NCBI GenBank assembly: GCA_028023455.1
Contig: JAQFVV010006510.1
Location: 186,001-250,000 of the forward strand
Length of the DNA: 64,000 nt
Origin: Epiperipatus broadwayi
Taxonomy: Eukaryota > Onychophora > Udeonychophora > Euonychophora > Peripatidae
Direction: 5' to 3'
Shown here one piece after another: positions 1-11,000 of this stretch (position 1 is the stretch's first letter; each line of letters begins with the position of its first letter). A model generated the notes under the pieces. The model did not search any database. It was not told the origin of the DNA and saw only the letters and a program-made list of their open reading frames with translations. A program made the position numbers and the translations under genes.

Positions 1-585
1 GCATAGTTTTTGGCTCCACTATGCAAGCATATCTAATTAAAATTAATCGTTTTGAAATGAGCTAATATAGTTAAATAAATAAAGTAACATATTATAAAAA
101 AGTATAAAGCTTACATCATTTATTAGAATTGTTTGTTAATTAAGATAAAATAAAAAAAAAACCCAAACAGAATATCTTAAAATTCCCATAGCATGGTAAT
201 AATAAGTTTTCAGAGAAAGTTGTTATCCTAAACTAAAACAAGTTAAGTAGTCTAAAGAAAACAAAAAATAATTATTATAATAGGTTTACATCATTCTATA
301 AAATTAATGAATGACTTTATTTAAAATGTATAACTTAAATGTGACTTTTAAATTGAATAATTAATATAAAAATTAAAGTTTGTTTAAAAGAAAACCTCTT
401 AAAATGATAAAACCAAATGTAAAGTAAAATATATGCAAGTGAATGTATGTTTTTTAAAAAACTCTTTATTTTATTATAGACAACAAATTATCCATAACAA
501 GTAAAATAAATGTGCTTCAAATTTTAAATCACAATTAGAACTTAATATGGTTTAGTAAAGATTTTGAAGTATTTTGTTGATGATG
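1..585. other. AT-rich DNA, nothing recognised
   Basis: All frames are broken by frequent stops. I see no repeat structure, RNA fold or coding signal here beyond short A and T runs. Confidence 0.6.
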
Positions 586-832
<247 letters not shown>

Positions 833-1513
833 GCTTGTATCTTAGCATAAATAATTAAATACTTTACTTCTTTCACAAAATGCAGATCTGCAGTGGGTTA
901 AAATACTTGGAACATAAAAATGGCTTGCAGTAAGAGAAATTTCAGATTTACTTTTAACTTCTTTATGTTACCATAAAAGCATAATAAAAGAAAAAATAAC
1001 AGATTCTTGATATATTAAGGACAAAATATTATAGCTCATTTTTATTTATATTATTTAAAAAGTTAACTTACTTTAATGATATAACATCAGTTAACCATTT
1101 GTTTTTATTTTTGAATTTTCATTATGGAATTAATGATTTATGATGCTCTTCATAACAATTTCCTCTCAAAACAAAAAAAAAGTATTTGAAATTTTATTTT
1201 AAACTTTTTAAATGCATGCTTATCATTACCTTATTTATAGTATTATATAAAAAATATCCAATCTGTGAAAGAGATTTGCAATTTTTCCACCACTTTGTGA
1301 AAAACTGTACTAATATAAGCTATATTTAAAACAAATAACTATAGTTAATATTAATTCCATTTTTTTAAACAAATGTAATTTATAAATACACATTTTCTTA
1401 AATAGAGATAGTTGGAGTAGATGGATGATTATTGTAACATCTTGAATTATCCTGCCATTTTGCAATATATACTAAATTATAATTTTTTTAAATTTAATTT
1501 GTAATTTTGTATA
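833..1513. other. AT-rich DNA, nothing recognised
   Basis: No open frame of note and no repeat structure. It forms the left flank of the Tigger-like element. Confidence 0.55.
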
Positions 1514-1515
1514 TA

Positions 1516-1545
1516 CAGGCAGTCTCCTAATTTTGAACACTCAAG
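1516..1545 (+). repeat. Tigger-like left terminal inverted repeat
   Basis: It begins CAGGCAGTCTCCTAATTTT immediately after TA. The first 15 bases differ from the right end at two positions, and similarity fades inward. Confidence 0.9.
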
Positions 1546-2074
1546 TTATAAACATTTCACTATTACATAATCACTTTGAACTTTAGATCTTTATCTATGC
1601 ACATACCTTTATCTATAATTAGTGCTATATACAGTAGAAAAAAATGGATATTCAAAATTGTACAGTATTTAGCACTTTAATAATTAAAAAATTCCTTTTA
1701 GTAATTAATGCTACAAATTTACAGTATCTGAAAAAAAAAACTTATTTACATACATTTACAATTGAATTTTTTCTAATGAAAAATAAAGTTTGGAATTTAG
1801 GAAATAATTAAAAGCATATTTTAGAGAACAATAAGAACTTATATAAAATAGAAATCTTCTATCTCTTTGACAATAATTACTTTTGTTTTTAGCATTGTCA
1901 CAGACTGTCTTGAACAGGATCATGTTGATTAGTGATTGTTTTTAAAAGTAGTTAGTACATGATTATGTTACATATAAACTATAAATATTTCTGTTTTGGT
2001 GAATTCTTTTCATTCTTATTAATTAAAAACATGAGTGAAAAACAAAAAAAAACAGCAGTGTTGATATAACCAAG

Positions 2075-3264
2075 AAAAATCAAGGTCTCATAAACCCCAA
2101 ACAGTTGAAACCAAATGGATATAATTAGTTGTTCTGAAAATGGTAAATTTTTTGCTTCAATCACACGTTCATGAAATTTAAACTGATTAACAATATATAC
2201 AATTGTGAAAAACAAAAAAAAAATTAAGGAATATGTTAAAAATTTTAAAAATATTTCTTCATGGCAGAGTAATGGATGAAATGGAGAAATTTTTGGCTTT
2301 ATGGATTGAAGATCAACATCAAAAAGGCATCTTAGTGACTTTACAATTATTCAAGATAAGCTCTTAGATTTTATGAAGAGTGGAAGAAAGAATTAAAAGA
2401 AGAGTGCTGTTGAATTTGTAGCAAGAAATGGCGGGTTTCACAAATTTAAAATGAGATATTTGTTACATAATATTAAATGTACTAGGCAAGAAGCCAGTGA
2501 ACTTATTTCCATTTTTTTTAATATCATTAAAGATAGAGCTTATTTTCCAGAACTAGTCTTCAATGTATATGAGACAGGATTATTTTGGAAAAAGATGCCT
2601 CAATATACATATTTAGCAAAGAAAGAATCATTTGCACCTGGGCACAAACCTTCTAAAACAGATTAACATTGCTTTTTGGAGATAATTTAGTTGGTGATTT
2701 TTAATTGAAGCCAATGCTAATTTATCAGATAGAAAATCCTAAAACATTGAAAGGAAAAGATAAAAGAATGCTTCCAGTCATTTGAAAATCAAATACTAAA
2801 GCCATGGCTACTGCACATCTTTTTAAAGATTGGTTCTTACATCATTTTAGACCATCTGTTAGGCAGTATTGTAGTGAGAATAATTTACCATTTTAGGCAA
2901 TTTTCCTGGACATCCAAAATCCCTGCAAAATTTATATCCAGAAGTTAATGTTGTGTTTCTCTCTCCTAATACTACAAATGAAATACAACATATGAACCAA
3001 ACTGTGATAGCTACTTTTAAGCAATATTATATGAGTAGATTAATGATTCAAGCAATCAAAGCAATTGGCAAGGAAGGTGGACCTACATTAAGAGATTTTT
3101 TGGAAAAGTTATAGTATACGGATTGTAATAAGTATTATTGGGGATGCATGAGCTGAAATAAGAGAGTCAACAATAAAAAAGGTTATTGGTAAAAATATAT
3201 CCACAAATGATGAATTCTTCTATGGAAATTGAAAAAACTCCTGAAGATATCACAACTGAAAGAA
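2075..3264 (+). pseudogene. Tigger/Jerky-type transposase, N-terminal and catalytic part, broken
   Basis: A DDE transposase for cut-and-paste movement, recognised by translating across frames. At about 2120-2230 is a helix-turn-helix-like stretch ending TIYTIVKNKKKIKEYVK. The CENP-B-type second DNA-binding region follows (EKFLALWIEDQHQKG, from 2284). The longest intact frame, 2451-2666, holds the first catalytic block NVYETGLFWKKMP, where the family has an aspartate in place of the tyrosine. Downstream, in other frames, are FLDIQNP (second Asp kept) and NTTNEIQHMNQTVIATFK, where the family has MDQ. Two of the three acidic residues are therefore lost. Several stops and frameshifts confirm a pseudogene. 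The reading frame continues after the inserted PLE at 6427. Confidence 0.88.
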
Positions 3265-3327
3265 GATATAATAACAACATTCCATTCTTCTTACACTTTA
3301 AAGCAAATTTTTTTTATTAATTTTACA

Positions 3328-3357
3328 GTTTCAACTGTTCCTAGCATTCTTCATCAG
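3328..3357 (-). ncRNA. Hammerhead-ribozyme-like motif, left end of PLE-B
   Basis: Read on the minus strand it starts CTGATGAAG and ends GAAAC, with a partly self-complementary stretch between. This resembles the CUGAUGA ... GAAA core reported for PLE terminal repeats. The stem is imperfect, so activity is doubtful. Confidence 0.35.
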
Positions 3358-3605
3358 ATCTACAAAATTTTAAACATATCAATACAGTTATATTTTATAC
3401 ATATAGCTATTACAATGTTATAATTTTACCAACTTAATTATTAACCTCACTTTATTTATAAAACTTACTATTGTATAACTTTAAAATCTACTTTACCCTT
3501 TATTCTTCTTATTATTTTTATTCTTAATTATCCATAATTTTATAAATTCAATGTAATATTTATGAAATGTTTCTTTTATTACTATATTCATACATTTATC
3601 CTTAT

Positions 3606-4062
3606 TTAACATCCGTTCAGGTTAGATTGTCCCAGCATATATATTCATATAATAGAGCTATGGCCGATTCATCCCACCCATCAATATTTGTACAGCATGC
3701 AATTGCAGCAGGTCATGCATGCAAGCTGGATAAACCTAAAATTATGTATAGGGAATGAAGTGATCTGAAAAGAAAAATCAAGAAGGCATTTTTTATTATT
3801 TCGGATAAGCACACATTGAATAAAAGAGAATCGTTTTATGCTTTATCAAAGAAGTTGCGTGCTAAAGCGATTTAACCCTCATTTTCATATTAGCCTATAT
3901 TATTTTATACATTTGAATATTAGTATACTGTTTTGGAAATTGTGTTGTACTTGATAATGAAGGTTAAGCTTTTGAAAACATTTGGATAATTTATAATTTG
4001 TTGATATTTATCTATATATCATATTTTGTCATTTGAGATATATTTTGAATTAATGTGTGTAT
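3606..4062 (+). mobile_element. Penelope-like element family C, 3' fragment
   Basis: This block interrupts the left arm of PLE-B: the arm sequence stops after CCTTATTT and resumes at TTACATATTAC. It encodes the end of a GIY-YIG domain, followed by about 190 bases of untranslated sequence that includes a hammerhead-like relic at 3950-3979 (a TGATAATGAAG then TTGAAAAC pattern). Confidence 0.65.
3609..3875 (+). pseudogene. PLE-C GIY-YIG endonuclease C-terminus
   Basis: In one frame it reads VRLSQHIYSYNRAM, then HPSIFVQHAIAAGH, an in-frame TGA at about 3757, and SDLKRKIKKAFFI followed by LNKRESFYALSKK before a TAA. The order Arg-rich helix, H...A...GH, (R/K)xIKEA and L(N)xxxS is typical of the C-terminal half of PLE endonucleases. 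The N-terminal GIY and YIG strands are absent, so only the 3' end is present. Assigned by motif layout, since no search was possible. Confidence 0.6.
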
Positions 4063-4429
4063 TTATTTTAACGGATTTAAATTTTACATATTACTATATT
4101 CATAAATTTAATGTTAATTAAAATTTAACCTTATTTTACATTTCACCTATTATCTTAATTTTCAATTATCTTATTCCATTCCTTCGTTTCATTTTATTCA
4201 TATTTTATTCCGTCTTCTACTATTTACTTATTTTTATAAAATTCTTTCATTTCTTATATGTATTTTAATTTTTATTTACCTTATTATTTACTAATATTCT
4301 CTTTCCTCCATTTTCCATCCCATCATACATTCTAATTGATGTGATATGATGTATTGTGGCTTCTCATTAAATGAAGTCAAGAATATCTCAGAAATTATGC
4401 CCAGATAAACCTGTTAGCCACTTTATTTT

Positions 4430-4999
4430 TCATTCCCCACTCTCAATTTTCCCATATTCTGTTCCATCCCATTTCCACAACATAATCTTTGTCAACTCTA
4501 TAACCTTTATATCTAAATCCCCTTTATCTTTTCCCAATCCCAGCATAAACACCAATAATTCACTTTCTGTAGAATCACTTTTTTCATATTTATTGTTCCA
4601 TAACTTCATTATACATACTCTTTCTGTTTTCAAGCATTTACATTCAATTAACAAATGCCTAATATTTTCTATTTTTTCCTTACATAATTTACAAAATAAA
4701 TCACCCATTTTTTTCCATTTACATGTATATTCTCTTGTAGCTAAAGATCCCGCTCGAGCCTTAAATAATAAAGTACTTTCCTTACTATTATCATATATTA
4801 ACTCACACCTAATATTCTGTTTATTTCTATATATGTTTAAACTCTTTTTACTCTCCATACTATTTCTCCATCTCTCTAACTCCCTATTCTTTATTAATAA
4901 ATCTATTCTTTTATCCCATTCCTTACTACTACAACACTCAACAATCCTCTTAACACAATCACTCCATCTTTTTATCTCTATATTTTTATCTATAAATGG
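4430..4999 (-). pseudogene. LINE reverse transcriptase C-terminal (zinc-binding) fragment
   Basis: An open frame of about 190 codons reads from a stop near 5000 down to 4430. It contains a tryptophan/charge-rich lead (RWSDCVKRIVECC), then LLFKARAGSLATREYTCKW and a Cys-His cluster with spacing C-x2-C...H-x4-C (FCKLCKEK ... RHLLIECK). This layout marks the C-terminus of many non-LTR retrotransposon polymerases. The frame is intact over this stretch but has no polymerase domain upstream, so it is a 5'-truncated insertion into the left PLE-B arm. The 3' untranslated part runs to about 4355. Confidence 0.65.
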
Positions 5000-5077
5000 C
5001 TCCCTCTATTATCTATTACACAAACTACTTATTTATTTTATTTCTTACTAGTTTTCACTTTTTATTTTTTATTTATT

Positions 5078-5746
5078 TTTATACTAAGATATATTGCAAT
5101 GAAGGAAAAGAATATGATAAGAAAATAAATAGAATAAAGGAAGATTATATAAAAAATGAATATCCGAGAAAGGTAATAAAAAGAATATAAAAAAGTTAGA
5201 AGAGTTATATAAAAAAAGTGAAAAGATGAGGAGAAAAAAGAAGGAATACATAGTAATAAAGTTAGTGATAGTAATATAGTAAGACAAATTAATAATATTA
5301 TTAGAAACATTAATAAACAATTTAAAAATGATATTAAATACAAAGTAGTGAATAAAAGGAAGAAAAATGTAAACAGATATTTTAGACCATAGGTATATAA
5401 GTGGAGAAAAGAAATATATAAATGGGGTTTATGATATAGAATGTAGAAAATGTAAGGATAAAGGATTACAAATAAATATGTTGGTGAGACAAAAATTCAA
5501 TATACACTAGGTTAAAACAACATAAATATGATAGTGGATCACTGGTATATATGCATTTTATGGAGACAGGTTATAAACTAGAAAAAGATTATTAGAATGA
5601 TAAGTTATGCAAATAGTAGGAGGGATAGAAAAATAAGGGAGGCAATTTTAATAAAAAAGATAAATCCAAATATTAATAGAGAAAGCGGTTTAAAACTATC
5701 TTACTATAAAAGTAAATTAAAAAAAGTGAAAACTAGTAAGAAATAA
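5078..5746 (+). pseudogene. PLE-B reverse transcriptase tail and GIY-YIG endonuclease, frameshifted
   Basis: Three frames must be joined to follow it. From 5090 the linker after the polymerase is visible (NRIKEDYIKNEYPRKVIKRI). From about 5415 comes GVYDIECRKCKDK (the GIY strand with the CxxC typical of PLEs), then in the next frame KYVGETKIQYT (YIG strand) and LKQHKYDSGS. In the third frame is REAILIKKINPNINRESG followed by LKLSYY, ending at a TAA at 5744-5746. That closing block is characteristic of PLE endonucleases. At least two frameshifts and further stops make it non-functional. No catalytic polymerase domain precedes it. Confidence 0.75.
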
Positions 5747-6425
5747 AATAAATAAGTAGTTTGTGTAATAGATAATAGACAGAGTTGTATATAAATAAAA
5801 AAGAAATTAGGATGTATGATGAGATAAAAATTGGAGGAAAAAGAGTATTAGTAAATAATAAGGTAAGAAATAAAAATTAAAGTACATATAAGAATTAAAA
5901 TAATTTTATAAAATATGTAAATGGTAGAAGCAGGAATAAGAAATGGATAAAATGGAATTAAAGAATGGAATAAGATAATTAAAAATTAAGATAATAAGTG
6001 AAATGCAAAATAAGGTTAAATTTTAATTAACATTAAATTTATGAATATAGTAATATGTAAAATAAGGATAAATATATGAATATAGTAATATAAGAAATAT
6101 GTCATAAATATTACTTTGAATTTATAAAATTATGGCAAAGGAAAAAGGTGAATAAATATGATAATAATTAAGAATAGAAATAAGAAGAATAAAGGGTAAA
6201 TTAGATTTTAAAGTTATACAATAGTAAGTTTTATGAATAAAGTGAGGTTAATAATTAAGTTGGTAAAATTGTAACATTATAATAGATATATGTATGAAAT
6301 ATGGTTATATTGATATAATGTTTAAATTTTTGTAGTTCTGATGAAGACTGCTAGGAACAGTCAAAACTGTAAAATTAATAAATATATTTGGCTTTAATGT
6401 GTAAGAAGAGTGGAATGTTATTATA
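5722..6425 (+). repeat. Right arm / 3' terminal region of PLE-B
   Basis: The end of the endonuclease plus about 680 bases of untranslated terminal sequence. It is the reverse complement of blocks in the left arm and ends at GGAATGTTATTATAT. Confidence 0.75.
6338..6366 (+). ncRNA. Hammerhead-ribozyme-like motif, right end of PLE-B
   Basis: It begins CTGATGAAGACTGC, then AGGAACAGTC, a short helix ACTG/CAGT with a loop, then AAAAC where the hammerhead core needs GAAAC. Probably a decayed copy. Confidence 0.35.
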
Positions 6426-6426
6426 T

Positions 6427-6804
6427 GTTACATATTAAAAAGCAAAAATAAAAAAGGAAAGAGGAAGAGAAACAACAGAAATAGTCAATACAATGAATGA
6501 ATTAAATTTAGATGTCACTGATTAATATATTTATGAGTTAATGCAATCTCACTCAGAACCTCTATTAAATGAAAACTTGATTAAACTACAATAGATGAAT
6601 AAAATATGAAATGAAGAAGAACCTGATAATGAACTTATTGTTAAGAATTTGACAATCAAGAATATGAATGAAGCCTTCATGTATCTTGACAAATTTTTGG
6701 CTTTCATGGCAAAATGTGATTTCAATGGAGAGCATATATCAAGACACATAATGTTAGATAATTATTTATCAAGAGAAAAAATATATAATTCAATTAACTC
6801 TTGA
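6427..6804 (+). pseudogene. Tigger-type transposase, C-terminal part, broken
   Basis: This continues the transposase after the PLE insertion. Readable pieces include MNELNLDVTD, YELMQSHSEPLLNENLIKLQ, NEEEPDNELIVKNLTIKNM and NEAFMYLDKFLAFMAKCDFN, ending at a TGA at 6802-6804. The acidic helix, a basic (V)xNLTIKNMxEAF helix and an xxDxN block follow the order seen at the C-terminus of Tigger proteins. Internal stops are present. Confidence 0.75.
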
Positions 6805-6936
6805 TAAGTTTGTAAACAAAATTTGAGATACTATTCAATAAAAAAATAAATACTGTATTTTGAAAACCATTTTTGATATTTTTTTTCCATACCTCAACTT
6901 TTAAACAATTTCAAATTCCAAACATTTGTCAGGAAC

Positions 6937-6966
6937 AAACTAAGTTTGTAACTAGGGGACTGCCTG
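6937..6966 (-). repeat. Tigger-like right terminal inverted repeat
   Basis: It ends ACTAGGGGACTGCCTG followed by TA and is the partner of the repeat at 1516-1545. Confidence 0.9.
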
Positions 6967-6969
6967 TAT

Positions 6970-7800
6970 ATTTTTTCAAACAGTGATTAAATGAAACAAC
7001 TAATTTTAAGATAAAGGACATAATGGCTCTTAATAAACCTAACATTAATACCTAGTATCTTGGTAAAGTTAACCAATTAGCCTTACCACTTTCTGAATCT
7101 CAACCATTACCTTTTTCCATTTTTTACTGAGTTGTCTGAAGGTCATTCATCTGTTGTCATGTTTGTACTTAGTATTATTTATATGCTCATTCAGCTGCTC
7201 TTTTGCTCTTGACAATATACCATCTCCACAGCATTCACAATTGCTTGCTTGATAATTTTTTTATGCACATTATCATTTGATCAAATTTTGGATTTTGCTC
7301 TTTTTTTTTGCTCTCCTTTTCTTATCTCTGCTCTGTATCTCTTCATTTTTGACTTCCTTTCTTTGTTCTTTTTTCTTTGCTCTACCATAATGTAAGCAGT
7401 ATATTCAGTTTTGTTGGATTTTGTTATCTTCTATCCTGGTTATCCATATAGATCATCTTATTGCATTCTTCGAAGCTATTTTTTGACTTTGGTTTACAAA
7501 TATGTCACCATGTGGATCTACATCTGGCTGGTCCTAATTATACAAATTTGATTCAGTAACATTATTTAGATAAATTCTTCATTATCCTTAACTTTTTTTT
7601 TCTTCTTGATTATTACCTATTTTTGTTTTGTTGATCCCTTTCCATTCTAACATGGTTTATATAAGTGCGTCCAGTTTCATAACAAAATCATTCATATTTT
7701 GTCCATATTGGGTCACTCATTGATATTGCCCTATTCCTGATATTAAACTTTTCCATCATATCCATTCTATAAATAGAACTGTCTCATATTGTACCCTTAC
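6970..7800. other. Unresolved AT-rich DNA, possibly a decayed element
   Basis: The minus strand holds Lys/Glu/Arg-rich runs broken by stops (about 7300-7400). I could not tie it to a family. The tract is slightly more complex than its surroundings. Confidence 0.3.
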
Positions 7801-7830
7801 TTCTCGATATATATATATATATATACATAC

Positions 7831-7850
7831 ATTTCATATACATAACATCT

Positions 7851-7891
<41 letters not shown>

Positions 7892-7913
7892 CAAGATGTT
7901 ATGTATATACTTA
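7831..7913. repeat. Perfect 18-bp inverted repeat around a TA microsatellite
   Basis: The arm at 7837-7854 (TATACATAACATCTTGTA) is exactly complementary to 7890-7907, with about 35 bases of TA repeat between. A second TA tract lies at 7807-7826. It could be a hairpin or a small MITE. Confidence 0.85.
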
Positions 7914-8041
7914 ATTTGAAATGTTTTTATATTGATAATATTAAAATTCAATACCATAATTAATAAGAATATTTTTTCTTATATATATAATACATATTTT
8001 GCCGGTTCATCCGTGTTAAAAACTTTTAATATTAATATACT

Positions 8042-8075
8042 GACATTTCGACTTGGTCACACAAATCATCCACAG
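8042..8075 (-). ncRNA. Hammerhead-like motif in PLE-A 3' region
   Basis: The minus strand reads GTGGATGA, then a TTTG...CAAG-type stem, then TCGAAATGTC. It matches the copy at 60,166-60,200 and resembles a degenerate hammerhead core with a GUC cleavage triplet. The exact CUGAUGA box is not kept. Confidence 0.35.
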
Positions 8076-8224
8076 AGTTATAAAAGGTAGAAAGACGGTT
8101 GTAGAGGCACTACAATCACTGATTTTAATAAAACATTAAAATTCCACCAATAGCAAAAATGTTAAATTTAGGAATGGTTTTTAAAAAAATCTTTCTAAAT
8201 AGGGGGAAGTTTGCATGTATCATC

Positions 8225-10463
8225 TCACTTATTGATACAATCTGGCCTTTTAAGTATCTCAATGGCTTCTCTAATTTTGCACTGGTAGAGATTATCACAT
8301 CTGGATATGATCCTGGTACTACAAAAATCAATTTTATGACCTGAATCTATAGTATGGAGTGAGAGTGCTGATGATGATGATTATTGTTTAAATGCATTAG
8401 CATGCTCATCTCTCCTAACACTGATGCGATGATTACTCATACCTATGTAAGAAGCTTTACAATTTTTACATGAAATTTGATGGACACCATGAGATTCAAG
8501 AGGGATTGAATCCTTAGGCTTGGTTATTATATTGCTGATCTTTTGATGAGCAGAAAATGCTGTATCTATATTATAGCATTTTAATATACATCCGATACTG
8601 TCTGTAGTTCCTTTTACATATGGAACACAAATCCTAATAGCTGATTTATCATCTTTTTGTTTCCCATTTTGTCTATTTTGGGCTTGAAATAAGGCTTTTT
8701 TTACAAATTTGTAATTATATCTATTTACTAATAAAACACTATTAATATGATTTATTTCTTTTTTCAGATGTGTCTCATCTGAAAGGTTAATCGCTCTATT
8801 TAAAAAAGTTTTGGCTACAGAAACTATCTGAGTTGGGTGATGATGAGAATGGTAATGTAAATATCTGTCTGGGTGTGTATCCTTTCTGTAAATAGAAAAA
8901 GATAAACTATTTGGTGTTCTGGTGTCTAGAACATCAAGAAAAGGGAGTTTTCGATCAGACTCTGTCTCCATTGTAAATTTAATATGAGGATGCATATTAT
9001 TTAAATGTAAGAAAAAATCATCTAATTTATTTTTTCCATGTTGCCATATGACAAAAGTGTTATCTATGTATCTAAGCAAAATGAGAGGTTTTAAAGATGA
9101 TGATTCTAAAGCACGAGTTTCTATATATTCCATGAATAAATCAGCTATTACTCCTGAGATAGGTGAGTCCATAGGAGTATCAAAAAACTTGTCTGTAATG
9201 TTGTCCATTGTATACAAAATATGTATTTAAGAGACAATGTTTAATCAAAGCAATAATATGGTCTGGTAAATTGCAACGTTATGAGATTATATTTAAAGCT
9301 TCATCAATTGGAATGTTTGTAAACAAAGACACAACATCAAAACTAACCAGAATGTCATTAGCATTAATTTTTAAAATTTTTAAAACAGAAATAAAATGAA
9401 GAGAGTTTTTAATATATGATTTAATGGATGGGATTGTAGGTTTAATGAAATCCGATAAGTATCTAGCTAAAATATGAGTTGGAGAACCTATTGCACTTAC
9501 TATTGGATGAAGGGGGGTATCTGTTTTGTGAATTTTTGGAAGTCCATAAAATTTTGGACAGACACAAGATTTTTCACGAGGGATTATTTTATTTTTTATC
9601 TCTGTTTCAATAGGTGATTTATTAATAATAGCTTTTGTTGTTTTTTCCAAATATGTAGTATGATCTCTTTTTGATAGTTTATAAGTTTTATCATTAAGCA
9701 GATCTAAAATTTTATTATGGTAAATGTCACGATCCATTACAACTGTGGCATTACCTTTATCAGCTAGAAGTATAACAATTGATTTGTCCCATTTTATATT
9801 ATTTAATGTTTGTCTTCCTTTCTTTGAAATATTATTTTTAGGAGGCTTAGCTTTTTTTAAAATATTACAAATCTTAGCTCTAGCCAAATCAGCCGATGGA
9901 GAATCAATTTTATCAAGAGCTGATTCAACATTACAAACAATTTTCTCAAAAGGTGTCCGGGAAGGTGTTAAAGCAAAATTGAAAACTTTTTCTAAAACCG
10001 AAATTTCATCTGTAGAGAGGGCTTTCTTAGATAAATTATAAACGGTTTTTTGATTTGGATACATAATGTTTGGGGATTGTGTTCTAATTAGCATTTGCAA
10101 TTTTTTTTTTTGCTTTGCTGCTACAAATTCCGAATCTTTATACGATCTAAAACTTGCAATACGATCAAAACTAGTCCACAGTAAAGGATGTATGTTATTA
10201 CTGAGGAAAAAACGTAAATGTAGCAATACTTTATCAATTTTGTCTAAATTTTTCCGAGTTTCTTTAATAAAAGAGTTTAAAATAATATTGCTAGTTTTTC
10301 TTAGAATTTTACTAACATTATAATTGTTCTTGTGAAACACAATTTTACAGCAAGTGCGTATAACATTGTGATTTTTGCACGCTAATAGAAAAGATAAATT
10401 ACTAAGTAAGTTACATTTCTTAATCCACGTTCTTTCAAATATACGAAGCTGTTTAAAAATTTC
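8225..10463 (-). pseudogene. Penelope-like reverse transcriptase with GIY-YIG endonuclease, broken
   Basis: About 745 codons in reading order from 10,463. The N-terminal helical region is followed by the polymerase: LADKGNATVVMD, KFYGLPKIHK, then motif A FDVVSLFTNIP. A TAA at 9279-9281 interrupts, then an apparent frameshift in the A6 run at 9182-9187. Next come TPMDSPISGVIADLFME (motif B) and motif C YIDNTF, where the catalytic YxDD has lost its second Asp to Asn. Then come PFLDVL and a Cys-bearing linker, and the endonuclease GVHQISCKNCKASYIG with DEHANAF. A TAA at 8381-8383 and the final TGA at 8225-8227 close the frame. Family proteins are somewhat longer. Two stops, a frameshift and a changed active site make it dead. 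Confidence 0.9.
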
Positions 10464-10562
10464 CTATATATATAGAGAGAGAGAGTTTTATCATTAATTA
10501 ATACAGAAAGCCAAATTTTTCATTGCGACACCACACACACACACACATATATATATATATAG
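10464..10562. repeat. Short TA, GA and CA/TA microsatellites
   Basis: A TA/GA tract near 10,464-10,487 and a CA-then-TA tract near 10,532-10,561 flank the 5' side of PLE-A copy 1. Confidence 0.8.
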
Positions 10563-10682
10563 TTTATATTTTTATTTTATTTTATTTTTCAGTCTTATAG
10601 TGATATATATGATATATATCATCATCATTACCTCTTTATTAGCAATTACTTGTCAAGCAAAACTTTCTTAATAATAATTCTA

Positions 10683-10887
<205 letters not shown>

Positions 10888-11000
10888 TGTTTTCTGCAAT
10901 CAATCATTAATTTTAAATAAAATCTTTTTTTTTAAAAAATCTTATATTACTTACTGTACTGTTAACAAACAAAAATCACTCCCCCCCTCTTTAATATGAT

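Larger units (their letters stand above)
3265..5062 (-). repeat. Left inverted arm of PLE-B, with two later insertions
   Basis: It matches the reverse complement of 5722-6425 in three blocks (about 3265-3605, 4060-4350 and 5005-5062). The gaps are filled by the family C fragment and the LINE fragment. The innermost block includes the reverse complement of the last codons and 3' untranslated region of the PLE-B endonuclease. Confidence 0.75.
3265..6425 (+). mobile_element. Penelope-like element family B with inverted arms, inserted in the Tigger
   Basis: The insertion interrupts the Tigger transposase and is flanked by inverted copies of the same sequence. GCTTTAATGTGTAAGAAG near 6392-6410 reappears reverse-complemented at about 3287-3305, and the match can be followed inward through 3265-3605, 4060-4350 and 5005-5062 on the left against 5722-6425 on the right. 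The right half carries the C-terminal GIY-YIG endonuclease of a PLE. PLEs often carry an inverted, truncated copy of their own end at the 5' side, which explains the arms. The left arm was then interrupted by a PLE-C piece and by a LINE fragment. Confidence 0.8.
1516..6966 (+). mobile_element. Tigger-like (pogo/Tc1-mariner) DNA transposon with nested insertions
   Basis: The left end reads CAGGCAGTCTCCTAA and the right end, reverse-complemented, reads CAGGCAGTCCCCTAG. These are typical Tigger terminal inverted repeats. A TA dinucleotide lies directly outside both ends (1514-1515 and 6967-6968), the expected target duplication of this superfamily. Inside are the two halves of a Tigger/Jerky-type transposase pseudogene, at about 2075-3264 and 6427-6804. 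They are separated by a 3.2 kb PLE insertion at 3265-6425. Without the insertion the element would be about 2.3 kb, near the usual length of an autonomous Tigger. It is clearly inactive, being broken and carrying altered catalytic residues. Confidence 0.92.
7981..10463 (-). mobile_element. Penelope-like element family A, copy 1
   Basis: On the minus strand it carries a PLE reverse transcriptase joined to a GIY-YIG endonuclease, then about 240 bases of 3' untranslated sequence. Its 3' end, down to about 7981, matches the end of the second copy at 60,262, which sets that boundary. The coding frame is open up to 10,463, where it meets a stop in a TA/GA microsatellite, so the element is probably 5'-truncated there. 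PLEs move by target-primed reverse transcription using their own endonuclease. Confidence 0.9.

Noticed and set aside
4371-5051. 226-codon plus-strand frame
   Set aside because: It is the antisense shadow of the LINE C-terminus at 4430-4999 and of the inverted PLE-B arm; composition is Ser/Leu/Phe/His-rich as expected for a shadow.
9724-10323. Plus-strand frames of 85-105 codons
   Set aside because: They are antisense to the PLE-A reverse transcriptase.
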